Source: Musa acuminata AAA Group (Eukaryota; Streptophyta; Magnoliopsida; Zingiberales; Musaceae). From it: 64,000 bases of DNA. A model generated the notes under the pieces. The model was not told the origin of the DNA, did not search any database, and saw nothing but the letters and a program-made list of their open reading frames with translations. Shown here piece after piece: positions 47,651 to 61,316 of the stretch; position 1 is the stretch's first letter; each line of letters opens with the position of its first letter. The stretch lies in NCBI RefSeq assembly GCF_036884655.1, contig NC_088330.1, positions 30,941,001-31,005,000 of the forward strand. The letters run 5' to 3'. A program made the position numbers and the translations under genes.

Positions 47651-50600
47651 TATGTTAATCTAAACATCATACTATATGAATTGATCGATGTTGGTTTTTG
47701 TGATTTCTTCACTTAGTTTTCTTTTCTTGAAACTCAAATGAGTGTTAATCTTCTCATAGTATTTAATATCCTCTAGTTAGTCTAACAAGAACCATGTAAA
47801 TTTATTATTTTTATAATGGAAGAATTGATCTGACTTGCTCAAGATTTTTTTGCTAAAAAGAGTAAATTAAAATAATATTGAGAATTTGAAACCTTATCCG
47901 ATCTATTATGGAGGTGATAACTTACTTGTTAAATACTTTGATAGATCATCATAAGATTATAGGCTCGAATCATGCCTGTCACTTATCATTTGAAAAAAAA
48001 ATGATTAAATTGAAAATGAAGCAATGTGGTAGATTAAGGATAAACTTAGAAGTAACTACAAAATCATGCAGTTGATCTAATATGTTATTTGAGATGAGAA
48101 TTTTGAACCACCCAAAGCTGAATTATTTGTTAAATTCAAGTATGGCTTTTTGTTGAGAGTGCAATTTTTGGTGGGCAAATAATTGGCAACATCACAAAGA
48201 TGACTGTTTAATTGCCTTGCTCTTGTGAATCAGTATCTGGTCAGTATAAAACTATATATTTCAAATGGATATGTGTGAATTTTTTTGATCTCTTGTTGTT
48301 TCTTTAAGTTTAGCTAAAAATAAAATCTTATATAATGTGTTTTCTCTATATATCAATTTAGTCAAGGGTTGTAATGGATCTGAAGATGAGCTCCATTGTT
48401 AAATCAAGGCCTGTTTAGAATAAAATCCAATCCATCATGCCATCTGCAGCCCATTTGCAGATGTATATGAGCATAAATGATGGGGAGACATGCAAGGAAT
48501 TTAAACTCCCAGCAGGAAAAATAATGATACTCTGTGGTGGAAAAGTCTTCTGAGCCAAAGTTCCAAATCTAATTGTTGGGAGCTTCACTCACTCATCTAA
48601 AGTAAGTTTAGTGTCATGTGTGGCCTTGATTTATATTCCATGATGATATTATGAATGGTCTGGATTAGTTATCAGTCATAAACAGGAAAGCAATGTAGGG
48701 GCTGACTTTGGCACTGCTACAAGTGAACATTTTTAGTCTTTACTTTGAACTTTATTCCTTTTCTTTAACATATATTGGTGACAGAATCACTGTTTTCATA
48801 TTGGGATTTTCTCATAGATATGTCCTATAAAAGGTGAGTGGTTGTGCAAAGTTCTGTATCAGGTGAAGCTTTTTTCCTTTTCTTAGAGTGTCCTTTATAC
48901 TTTTTTGCTCTTCCAGTTGCCATGATTCCTCTATTTTTCTTTCCAAGGCTCAGGTTTCTAAGAATAATTCCTTAATTGTGGTCTTTATGACCATATGAGG
49001 ATGAAGGTGATTTGAAATTGCAACATGCAAAATATACATGCTTTACATGTGGTGGATGGTAGATTTTGTACTCCCAATTTTTCCATATAACTTTAAATCT
49101 GTTCCTTTTCTAAAAATTAACGTGCATAGGCCACATAAAATCTATGAGTATGGATTGATATATGAAAATGGGAGTTGTGTCTCATAAAGACATGGACAAA
49201 TGCATATCGATCCGTCTCTCTACTCTCTCTGTACGCCACCCTATCAAAGAGAGTGAGAAAAGTGGTGTTATTAGCTAAAGGGAAAGTGAAGTTGCACGGT
49301 AGGGTGTCTGTAATCTTGTATGTGCTCCATGGATAACAAACAACCAATCTATTGTTTCGCTACAGTCGAATGCAGTGAGAAATATAGTCATCATCGCCTA
49401 TCGTTTCAGATACATTATTTGCCTTGCGGTGCCTTTCCATCAAGTAATTTTCATGCGCTGCATCAGATCACGAATGGGGTTATTGGCTGTCTCTGTCGCT
49501 CCTCGTTCATCATCATGTCCAAGTAGAAAAGATGTCTCCTTCGTAGTTTGGCACCAAACATGACAGCCAATTCTACCTTTATGTTGGACTCAGGGAACGG
49601 TATCCCTGCGGCTACGTAGGTATTTTTCATGCCCAAAGTACCTGACAGCTGTCTGACAAATGTCTGGGTCTTCCCTCGGAACAATCCTGTCGACAATCAT
49701 CCGCAATTTGCAAGCAATGCAATGAACCACTTGGAGTTCTGTACACAGTCTTCTCTTTTGTGACGGATGGCCTTGAAAACGACGTTCATGTTCTTCGTTG
49801 TGCTCAATCACTGACTCACGCATCTCTGGTGTGATCGTATCCAATTTACTGATGATTGAAGCACAGTTTTCTGATGCACCAAAGTCCAGGGTAGATGATT
49901 AAGACAGAGCTCAATCGAGTGTTTGGTCCTGGACATGGTCTAAAGTGGAGTTTTAGCATCATCCATAGAAAGATTGGTCCCTCTCCCTGTCAGATCGAGA
50001 TTAGTGCTCTGGTGAAGAACCTTTTTAGTTTGAATCATCTTCCAAAAAAAAAAAACAAAAACAAAAAAGCTGCTCCAAAGCAGTTCAAAAAGTTGTTTCC
50101 TCAACATTTCCTTTTGCGTCCTTTGTGTGTGGAGGAGGATGTGCAGGTTAGCTTTCTGTCATCAGCTGCTACAGAAAACTTGCAAGAATATGTAGAGCTG
50201 GACTCAGACTTGGAAACACGAGGAGAATGCCCCCCCACCCCCTTCTCCAACTTGCAGGTCCAAGATGTAAATGTTGGATCCTAGTGAAAGATTTCCAGGT
50301 CAATTGTGCCTAACAGGTCTTGGATGCTTGTGAAAATTCTTGTGTCAGAAACCCTGTGGGTGTTCTCTCACCTAACTTTTTTGAGTTGTTCTTTTGCTTG
50401 TCATGTGCATGGAGCCATCTCAGCATAACATTCAAAGTAGCAGATGGCTCAGAGGTGTGCAGTTTCCAGCTTGGTCAAGGAAGCTTCTTTTCAGAATAAC
50501 TATTTCAATTAATGCTTCATGCCTCCAGAGCCAAGAGAGGGGGTGTTAATACAACCTAGCAGAATGATTGCAGCAGATTGGCTATCTTACTTATTATGGT

Positions 50601-52074
50601 GATGGAGTATGGTAGGTCAGAACAAGAGGCATTTTAACTCCAAAAAAGGACAAGATTTGAGGGACTATCTTTACTCTACTTGTAATATACTTCCTAAAAC
50701 TCTTTGCTGCCACATTAGTGATGGTTACTACGGGCACATTTTTCTTCCAGCATTGTTCACACAAGTAGAAAGGTTCTATATAGGTTTGGAATGAAAAGAA
50801 TCAATACAATCAAATCTCTTCTCTCCTTGGAAATCTTTGAACATGAATCTTGTACACAAAGACCCTGAGAAATTAATTCCTTGATGCCATGCAAAAAGGC
50901 GAAAAACTTGAATTATTCAAACTGACTTATTATTATTTTTCGACGGTCAGCTCTGAATAAAGCTCTTTATTATGATACAAGAGGATTGAAATGGACATTA
51001 GATTTTGCTAGAGAAATATAATATTCGAGAGGCCGTCTTCGAATCAAAGTCTTCATCTCTTTGAGCACTCCACATGATATTTTGACTGAAAAGACTTCAT
51101 ATATATATATATACACATACACACACACACAAAGACCTGAGAAAAATAAAATGGAAGACAACGTGAATCACACAAATCTGATTCTTTTTTGTTTTTCTGC
51201 GGTCAGCTGAACAAAATTCTCATTGAGACTTCTTACTTGTTCCATGTGATCTAATGGTGATGATGGACTAGATTTGGAATTGCACCGCACTCTGTCTGCT
51301 TCCTCCCCGAGCTAGTAAACGAGGATGTTTCGTCTGCAGCTCTTATCTTGCCATGGCTTCATTGTTTCCCATTACAACGAGACGTGGAAAGAAGCTACAG
51401 GTGATAAGATGGGGACATGTCGTCATCAAAGCTGGGGAACACATCGAGCAGCCTAGAGTCCAAGCAAGTGAGCCGTTGAATGATTCCCATGATACTCTTG
51501 TCTTCTGCCCTTTACGTGGCAGCTTTAACCCCATGGCTCATCATTGGATCTTGCCAGCAAATTGATCGGCTAAGAGCCAGGGCGAAGAACACAGTCATAT
51601 TAGCACCCGCCCATGCTACACGCATTGGATCTATTCCCACAATTTACGCTGCTAGATTAGCTCTTGGGGCTCTCGATCTCCTCGGTCACCTGTTACTTTT
51701 GCAGCTGAAATCTGACTGTTCCTTTTGCACACCTCAACAAGTCGAATGGGGGGAGACACATCTTTAGCGGTCACAAAACCGCGTGACGTTCCCCACCTCA
51801 AGAAAACTGAAACGGGAACAAGAACGCAAAAGTTCACGGTGGCAGTGAATCCGATTCCAAGGTGGGAGTGGAGAATTCTCCATATCTATTTCCCACACAG
51901 CATCGTCTCACACTTGCTGTTCATACTAAGTGGCAATGTTTTCTTTTCCCTTTTCCCATTTGCTACGTACACAGTTAATCGGAATAAGAAAACATGGCAG
52001 CACCTCATCACCCAAACAAAAAGCAGAAGAGAGAAGGAAAAGGAGGATTTGGGAAGGGGGGGGAGGGAAGCTGG
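47651..52074. other. Intergenic region with no recognised gene
   Basis: Mostly AT-rich. At 49,310-49,870 there are overlapping minus-strand frames of 77 and 84 aa, and at 49,895-50,284 a plus-strand frame of 129 aa containing a Lys/Asn-rich run. None shows a family signature and all lack supporting splice structure; they may be transposon scraps. A short CA/TA repeat lies at about 51,100-51,131. Confidence 0.4.
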
Positions 52075-52929
52075 TCACACGGATTTCAAAGAAAACGTAG
52101 CGTTTTGTAACTCGCTTCCGAAATTACAGTTGCTGCCACTCTCCAGTGATGAAGACGAGGAGGAGGAGTTCCGAAGGGAGGCCGGCAACGGCGACAGGGA
52201 CCCCTCTCCGTCCTTCTCGTTCTTTGGGTTTGGGTTCAGGCTGATGGCCACAGGGGGGATCTCGGAGCTGCGGAGGTCCGGCGGCGGGTGACGCCACTGT
52301 GGGAGCGGCCCCGCCAGCAGCAGCGTCTGCAACAGCGGCCCCGCCCCCATCACCGCCTTCACCAGCCGCCCTTTCTCCGGCAGGCCCCTCCTCGCGGCCG
52401 CCGACTCGACCTCGGCCAACGCCGTCAGCGCCGGCGGCGACGCCCCGTTGCTGCTCTCGCCCACGTCCTCTGCGGCGGCAGCCGCCGCAACGTCGCTCCC
52501 GTCGTCGAAGGCAAGGGAGTGGGCGGGGTTGGTGTTGGGGTCGAGGTTGGGCTCGGGGTGGGAGGGAAGGTGGGGGTGGTCGCCGTGGTGGAGGAAGAGA
52601 AGGAGGACGGCGTGGCGGGCCTCGTCGCGCTCCCGGGTGGCGACCTCGAGCAGGCGGGAGAGGTGGAGGGCCTGGGACTCCATCCTCCGTAGCTCCTCCT
52701 GGGCGGTGACGCGGGTGGACTCCAGCTCCAGGGTCGTCCGGAGGAGCGCCTGCTTCAGCTCGTCTGCGGCCGTGGTTCCGCCCGCTTCCTGCGATGCATT
52801 CTGACACATCAAGTTTTTGAGAGGTGGGAAGAAAAGAGAGGAGGGCGGAGGAGATACCTGAGGCTGCTGCCAAAGAAAAGAAGCGCCGCCGGTGACAAGT
52901 GTCGGAGGGAAGCGATGGAGTTGGTCCAT
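52075..52929 (-). CDS. DUF1635 family protein
   Basis: 284 aa if read as one open frame. DUF1635 is a plant-specific family of unknown biochemical role. The diagnostic N-terminal coiled coil is present (ADELKQALLRTTLELESTR through TRERDEAR, about residues 55-105), as is the C-terminal block with KGRLVKAVMGAGPLLQTLLL and GPLPQWRHPPP. Ala/Pro/Ser-rich linkers lie between and after them. The start MDQLHRFPP matches the short leader seen in relatives; the longer frame upstream would run through the promoter. Relatives have an intron right after the leader, and here GT..AG sites bound exactly 57 bp (52801-52857) with no frame change, so the spliced protein would be 265 aa (residues 25-43 removed). 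A TATA-like element is near 52,997-53,003. GC content is much higher than in neighbouring DNA. Confidence 0.88.
   Translation of the reverse strand: MDQLHRFPPTLVTGGASFLWQQPQVSPPPSSLFFPPLKNLMCQNASQEAGGTTAADELKQALLRTTLELESTRVTAQEELRRMESQALHLSRLLEVATRERDEARHAVLLLFLHHGDHPHLPSHPEPNLDPNTNPAHSLAFDDGSDVAAAAAAEDVGESSNGASPPALTALAEVESAAARRGLPEKGRLVKAVMGAGPLLQTLLLAGPLPQWRHPPPDLRSSEIPPVAISLNPNPKNEKDGEGSLSPLPASLRNSSSSSSSLESGSNCNFGSELQNATFSLKSV
52801..52857 (-). other. Possible 57-bp in-frame intron in the DUF1635 gene
   Basis: On the coding strand it begins GTATCTCC and ends TGTGTCAG, is pyrimidine-rich in the middle, and sits where the family usually has its first intron. At 57 bp it is shorter than most plant introns, and since it is divisible by three it leaves the frame open either way. 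Confidence 0.55.
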
Positions 52930-53952
52930 GCTGACGGTTATAATTTGTTGGCAGTGGAGGGTGTTGCTTGGCGTGTACTGCCTTCCCCGCCAGGGGCTAT
53001 ATAAAAGCCGAAGCCATTTGGTTTCTACCATGTGTGAATCATCCCGGTCGACAGTGTAGTTAGATAAGGGTCACACCTCATATGGAAAGTCGATATTACA
53101 CACCTCAACTATTCTACTCCGAAGATTTTTCTTTTTCCCGGATGCATTAAAATTTACATAGGCAAACATACTGTCCCTCTGCATTGCCAGGATATATACG
53201 TAAAACCCAATTCTGAAGAGAGATTCATATGTCCCGATCGGTCAGACCGGAACACAACAACAGTTACGGCGTGAGCAGATTACAAATAAATACAAAATGA
53301 TTTATAAGGGGCACCCATCAGTTTGTAGGCTTCAAAAGCAGCTTATAAAAACTCACTCTGCAATAAAATTGAAATAATGATGTTAATTTAGTGATTACAT
53401 TGAAGCAGATTCTCCTTGTCCAACCTCAAAAACAATAAAAGAACCAAGATACAAAACAGCTGCTACAATGATTCTAGACTGATAAATACATTCACTATAC
53501 TTCATTCTCTGAAACTGGCCCTTTTCCATCCAAAAAATAAAAAGAATACAATTTTGAAAGCAAAATTTGGGTGTAAACATGTATATATTGCAGTGACGTA
53601 AACTGCGGTGGAGATATAAATAGCTCCCACGCTGGAAAATTATTCAGAAATCCTGAAGGAAAACCTGCTGCTTGGAGGATCACAAGCATCATATACCAAC
53701 CACGTAACCATTTGGTGTACTGAAGCATGCATACAACAAGAACGCTTTTGCTGTCCATTGCCAACTTTGGAAGAACAGAAGACCTTACCATCTAACTGCT
53801 GAGCCGACATTTTCAGACCACCACTGCTGAGCCATTTCATAACTGCTTAGATGACCTTTGTTCGGCATCAGCTGCTGCTGGCATCGCTTCTCCCATTCAC
53901 ACACTATGTTATGTATATGCAACAATTATGGTTCCTCACCATCTAACACATT
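52930..53952. other. DUF1635 promoter and midasin 3' flank
   Basis: There is about 1 kb between the midasin stop codon and the DUF1635 start, both on the minus strand. The frames here (up to 98 aa) have no family features. The part nearest midasin is probably its 3' untranslated region. Confidence 0.5.
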
Positions 53953-56900
53953 TTACTCCATGCTGTTCTGCATAAGCTCAAACCACTGCAGGAATAGCCA
54001 ATGCAAGATAACAGTCAGACTATCAACAATATGAAGCACTATTAATTTTCCTAATTGATTTTTGCTACTAGTGATATCATGTAGTATGACTACTACACCA
54101 AATAACAGACCAAAAAGTGGAGAAAGAATGCAGCAAAGACATAACCTGTCTCAACAAATCAGCTAGTGTACGTGGAAGTGTTTCAATGTTCCTCAGTATG
54201 ATATAGTATGGAAAAGGGAAAGTTTTTAGATACTTTGTAAAAGAAAGTTTCTCCCCTTCAAATGACGCTTCCTGAAAAAAAAAATTATATACACAATAAT
54301 AAGAAATAAAAAAGAAAAAAAAAATTAGTAGCACAAAGAGATCGTCCACATACCATTAGATCCTCAATAGATTCTTGGGGGCTATCAAGAAGTATAAAGG
54401 CTATCAATCGCTTTCGATTTAAAACATCCCTTACACAGCGCTTCAAGTTTTCCTGCCATAATTGCTTTCTAGTAGTCAGGAACAGGGCTACCAAACAAGA
54501 AAGAAGAAAAGGTGATGGGGCATTATTTACATACTAGTGCTTCATCTTTGTTATTTGCACATGAATCATGATTAGCAATATCATGTTTTTGTATCAATCC
54601 CTAGTATCTCAAACCAAGTCCAAAATAGTGGCCTACTAATTAACATGATGCTAGGGCAATTATGGAGACAAAGCACTTTTATCACTTATTATACTACGAT
54701 CTCAAACCATGTCTTCATTAGGTGGACAGATTTTCTTTTAAAATTTGAACAAAGGTTTCAAGGATGAAGAAATTAATAAATGTTATTCAACCATGACAAT
54801 TAACTATTCCGAATATAACTCCTCGTTTTGATTCTATGATATAAATATTGTTTGTAACGAGTCGCAGGATATATATGCAAGCATACAAGTTTTATTCAAC
54901 TGCATAAAAACTAATCAAGATCTGTAACTTTAAAATTCACACCTTCTCATGAAACCTTCCATCAGCTATTATCAAAACGAGCTGGTTCAGCGGGTTCTGG
55001 CCTGATGGCATGCGTGCTTTTGATACTGCAGTGTCAAGCATATCGTTCAAGTACTTAAGCAGATCAACTACTGGTTCATCAGCTATGGTGTTGTCTTGCT
55101 TGAATGACAAGCTAGAAATCATCTGTTCCAAGTAAGCATATATATGCATAAGCAACACAAGACTCATGAGGTTACTGAAACCAGTATTAAACTGATGATA
55201 ACATGTGACCCACCTTAACTCCAGCTTCTCCAGTAAATGGCTGATCAAAATCGTGAAGTAACCTAATATTCCCCTTCCCACCAAAACTTGCAACTGCAAA
55301 TTGGCCAACTTCTAGTTGTGACATTGCCCGACACACTGTTACCAGTGCCTCAATAGCTACACTTCCACAGTGGCTTTCAGACATACTGCGTGAATCATCA
55401 ACTGCAACCACCACTTGATAATTCCTTTTATTGGGTCTGGTTCTCCTCAACCAGATCTTATCTTTCCTGAAATGGCTTGCAATGTATGGTACAACCTGGA
55501 CATATCAAGAGTTAAACAAGGATCCAAAATTAACAGAAGATACAATCTATGTTTGATTAACACATAATTTTAAGGGGTAAGTGATGAATGTGACGATCTA
55601 TCAAGGATGGTTAATATACACTTATTTACCTTCTTCATGTTAATGCGTTTTCCAGTCTTATAATCCCCCTGAAGCTTGCTTGCGAGAGTCGGTTCCATCA
55701 CCAGGCGCAGCTGTTCGGCCAATTCCTGAGACAATCGTGTTGTGATCACTTCATATCTTTTCCATTCTGAGATAGCTTTTCGCAGCGCCTCATCAGATAT
55801 TGATTCAATTCCCAAGGACCTGGATAACACCTTATCATCTGGTGATGAATCGAGTGGCAGTACTTTTTCATACATGTATGAACTTTTAAATGATACCATG
55901 TCCTCATAGAGATTATGCAAATTACATTGTTCCATTTCTTCTGCTGATGTATCACCTTCAACTGCCATGTCGGGAATCTCATCAACTTTTTCCCTGGGAA
56001 TCAAAGCTTGTCTGGATTTAAGATTGCTCGTTTCAGAACTCTCCATCACATTACTTCGATCATTATCTTCATTCTTCAAATTGTGACTTTCATCCCCAGA
56101 AAACTTGCTGCCTTTGAAGTCATTTTTGATTTGGTCAGATGTTGCAGCTGCAAGAGCCTGAGAAGTGCTCTTTTCAGCCTCAGACACAAATCCATATTCT
56201 TCTGCATTCTCACCAGCAAGATCCTCAACTAATTCTGACTGATGTTCCTGAGTATCAACTGACACTTTAGCTCTTTCTTTCCAGTTTTCCATGGCATCTC
56301 CTAGACTTCTGTATGGATTTGTTCTAGTTCTTTGCATGGACAAATTACTGTCCTGTGAATTCTCAGGTTTTGACTGAAATTGATCATAAGAAACCCCTGA
56401 ACCATCAACAGAGTTGGGAATGGATATTTCCATTTTGGGCACTTCGTCAGATGGTAAAGACCTTGATGGAGCAATGCTACTATTCATGTCATTACTGTTG
56501 GCCCAAGAAATCTCAGCATCCATTGTGAAGTCTACTCCATGAGAATTACTTGCGGACTTCAATGATTCAGTTCCATCTGCTGGATACTCCAATGGCTCAA
56601 TCTTATCTGATTCCAAAGTTTCTTTATTCGACTCTAAATTCATATTTGCAATTTCAGCTTCCTCTTGCCCTTCTTTATTCTGTGAGTTTTCATCAACTTG
56701 ATTACAACTGTCATCAACATCAGTTTGTTTGGACTTTTCATCAACAACATCATTTTGCTTGGACTTTTCATCATCCTTCATTTCTTCATCAGACTCACTG
56801 GGTTCAGAATTAGCTCCATCCACGACATCTGAACCTTGCGGTTCATCCATGTCTACATCTTCAAAATCTAGTGCCTGTTCCTGAAATTGTTTTCCTGTTG

Positions 56901-59900
56901 AATCTTCAAATGCTTGATTTTTGTCCAGCATCATGTCATCAGCATTTAAATCATCATCACTTTTTTCAGATTCCTTGTTCTCCTCAGTTAGCCTGTCACT
57001 TTCATCTCTGTCCATCTCTTCTGAATCCTCCTTGGCAAGGGCATTATCATCTTTTGCTCTGAGTTCTCTACTACTTGAATCTGTCTTCTTGACAGCAGGA
57101 CCTGACTCATATTTCTCAGTTAAATTTTCAGTATTGCCATCTTCATCCCTATCCCAAGGCTTCTCATCAACTACCTGATCACCATCTGCTGTCTGTCCCA
57201 TCCTAGAATCCAGGTTCAGGTCTTCCTCATCTTCAAGGTCAGTATCATTGGAATCCCCACTCATGCTAAATGTTTCAGCATCAAAATCCTCTTCCATTTC
57301 TATTCCTTTATCTTTGTCACTGGGTCCTTTGTCCAACTTATCCTGTCCTTCCTGCTGGAAATTGACAGCACAACTGTTAGAAGCTAACTATATCATAATA
57401 TGCTGCAAAAACAGTAAGCGCTACTACAAGTACCTTCTCGGAGGAACCAAGGAGCTGATCTTCATCCTCAATCTGATCACTTACATCATTAATGCCTTCA
57501 CCCTCCCCCATACCAGTTCCACTAGCATCTTCAGATCCATTGCCTGTGGTGGTTTCTATTTCTTCTTGAGCAGAGCCAAATCCTTTAGAAAATACCAAAA
57601 TAAAAATGTGGGCAAGCACATTTGTCATTTCAGCTATCTGCACAGAGTAACAAGTCAATTCAGTACACAATTGTTTAACGAAAGAAATGAAAGCTGATAA
57701 ATGAAGAGACAAAAAAGCATACCGCTACATGTGCATCTAAAAACTCAGAAAGGATGCCGTCTCCAAAGGTTAGAATAAGGTCCAAAGGATCACGAAGATT
57801 CTTGAGTTGCATCTCTATGTTAGAACAAACTTCAGTTTTCCTGTTCGCAGCAGAACTTGCAAGTTTGCTCTGCAAGATAAGTTATATGTGTAAGCACAAA
57901 GGTGATATCATGGTTCACCAAAATTGAAATTGACAATAATTTCAATCTAAGATTGTGAGCAACTAACATTGAAAATGGAGTTTAAAAGGAGAACATACCG
58001 CTGCAACAATTGTGATGCTAAGAGAATCATGAATTCTGTCTAGATGGAGATTCATCATATATAACTGAAAAAGATCTTTCCACGATGTTATATTCTCAGC
58101 AGGCAATTTTTCAACAGAATTATGGTCACCATAGTATGCATACAGCTTAGCACAAACATCCATCATGAGTTCAGATGTTCTCTCATAATTTTCTCTGTAA
58201 AAAGGTTCAATATTCTTGGCATTTTCTCTACAGACGAATTGATTACTCTCATCACGCTGACAAATGAATTCCTTCATTATCATCTTGCCCTGCAAAATTT
58301 GTGCACAATTTGAAGGAATGAGCATTTCCAAATTGATTCAGAAGCACAAGCAAACAAAAAATTTTAGCCATAGAGGTACATATCTAATAAGTAATCTTCC
58401 AAAGAAAATTGTGCATGCAAACTAGGCACAGTATCAGGACATAAAAGAAATACTTGTAGGAAGAGTTCGTCAAGTAAGATTTTACACAAAATTGAAATTC
58501 GGACAAATGAGCGGAGCCCAAAAAGCAATTGTCATCAGAAAAAATGGTAAGTCATTAGTATAGACAATCTTTATTTATATTATTATATTCAGACAGAATC
58601 ATAATAAGTCTGAATATTTAGAAATCAAATAGTTGAACATTGCATCCAGGACAGATGAAAAATCCAATGCTACAGACCTTGTTGATTAGCTCTCCAAAAC
58701 GATTAAGCAAGGTTCCCTCGACAGATCTCACAACCTTTTGGAAACCCAACACTCGAGTAGCTTCTTCAAAAGCATTAATTGTTTCAAAATTGGACATAAC
58801 CAATTGCTCCATTTTCTCAGAGACAAGACAGGGAACTTCTGTAGCAGTTGTCACAATCCCATCATTGCCAAGTAGGTACATGTCTAGTATTTCCTGAAAT
58901 AAAGATTAACCTCAGATGAGGATGTTAACTCAAAGTATATAAGTAAAGCATGCTTGGATGCATGAGATGACTACCTTTGATTTTAAAAATCTAGGAATGA
59001 ACATATCAATGACAGGACACACAGTGTCAGCTCCATCCCTAGTAATCTTGCAAGTATTCAGATGACCATCTTTTATGCTTCCAAGCAACATACTTGTATC
59101 TCTTGACATGGCAAGTAAGCTGTCAAATAGTTGCTGCCAAAAAAAGGAGTCAAACTAAACCAACATGTACATAGGACAAAACTATAAATTAATTTACTCA
59201 TAACCAAGACCAAAGAAGAATTTACCTTTTGTTCCCACATGCATTTGAGTAGGAGATGTTGGTTCCTAGCTATAATGAAATCACCACTTACTTCTACAGG
59301 AAACAGGAAAATAACATAAAAATGTGCTAGAACAGAAGAATAGGAAACTATAAGTTCTCCAGCATGTTACCTTTGCTATGCAACAGAAGACATTGCTGAT
59401 GAAGTTTCTTCAGCCGCTTATATTCACTATATATAACAAATCTTTGCTCTTGTTGCATCAAAATTAAATGATCAAGAAAAGAGAGTGCTCGATTTACCTG
59501 CATAAAGGTGAGGTAGGAACACGAAAGTGAGGAACATAAAGCATGGCACCATTACAGAACAAACCTATATTACAATAACATTGCTAAATTGCCAACACAC
59601 TGACCTGCTCTAAACTAAGATCTTTACTAAAACCAAGGCAAATCTCTTTAAGTTGCTGCATGCTAGCCAAGTTTCTGAAGTAGAACTGATTAGCAAACTT
59701 CCATTTCAATGCATCTTTATCATCTTCTGGCCTCTCTGAGTGGCTCTGGGAAGTGATGCTCATATTTCCTGGATATTTGTGCCAGAACTCTTGCAGGAGC
59801 AAATGTAGCATTTCATATGAAGGCTGAAGGTACAAGTCACTCAGATGGCCTGATTTGGTTCCAATCTGTATGAAACATAGAGAAAGGGGGAATACCATGA

Positions 59901-61265
59901 TCAAACAACAGGAAAAGCTCAATAATCATGAGGAGGTGATGATAGTAGCAGGCTAATTTTCTTCTACAATATTTAACTGAATAAAGCAAATATAATTTAT
60001 TCCACCTAAAAACTTCCAAGTACTCCCTTGAAAGATCAAAAACAAAAAGATAGCCAGTACCTCATTCAATACAGATCTATGCCTTGATAACCCACTCTCT
60101 TCAAGAATCTTTAGCAAATTGCTTAGTGCCCTTCTCTTTCTGAGATTTTTAGTTCCATGTTTCCAGATATGAGCAAGTTGAGCTGCATTTTGGCAAACCC
60201 TTTCGAGCGAAGACCAACCTTCCTCCCATAATTTCTTTAAGCCTTCATATGGAGTTTCAGGCATCAAAGACTGTTTGATATCTAACAAACCTGCAGCATT
60301 AGCAGCAAATATTGCAAAACTTTAATTTGGCAAAAAACTCTTCAACAAACCATAATCCAAACACAGAAGAATATATGCTATCAGATATGTCATACCTCGA
60401 GCTTGTAAGAAATCAGTTTTCAGTACCAATTTAACCTTGTCACTCCAGCCATTACACCATAGGAATCTAGATGAAAAGAAGCAGATAGATTAACAATTAC
60501 CTTGAATTCAATAAAATAAGTTCAAAATAGAATAATTGAGGTACAAAATAGAAAGGGAACCTTTCTGAGTTTCTGAGTTTCATGGCATCAAGAGGAAACT
60601 GCAACACATCTAGACTTGTTTCATTGCAAGTACAATTCTCAAGCCAAGCAGGAATTTTCTCTCTCTTCAATGTTACTTCTTGGTTAAGAACAACCATCAA
60701 AGGTTGTTGTAAAATATCCTGACAAAGAAAAGAGCCTGGCAGTTAGCACAGAACAATGAATCCAATTACAATAACATAAATATGATATGAATCTACAACA
60801 ACAAAACCGTAAGTCCCAACTATTTGGGGTCAGGTACACGGATCTTTTGCCGCTATTTATATCTCTAAGAAGTCATATATTTAGTTAAATTTAGAGTACT
60901 TAAATATTTACTTATGATTTCTATTAAAGTCGGTTTAATCTACTTTTACCTCTCCTCGTACCACTAACGTTAATCATTTCATGATAAGAATCTAGTGTTA
61001 TAAAAAAAATGTTCTGTTGATGGAATAAATAGTTGTTTAGTCTATAAGAAATTCTTCTCAAAAAATAAATTGAAATAGAAGATCCTTTTCATTCAAGAAG
61101 CATGTATCTATTATATATTGGGAAATAATGATTCTGAAGCATTATTTTCAGGATCGATATACAACCCAATCAGAAATATATAATATTAATCAAGGATCAT
61201 AATTTTATACTGTACCGAAGTTTCGAGCATAACTCGGTACCGAGCGATACACTGGTGTGTGTGTG

Positions 61266-61316
<51 letters not shown>

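Noticed and set aside
52288..52709. Plus-strand frames of 134-136 aa opposite DUF1635
   Set aside because: Antisense shadows, Arg/Pro/Gly-rich from high GC.
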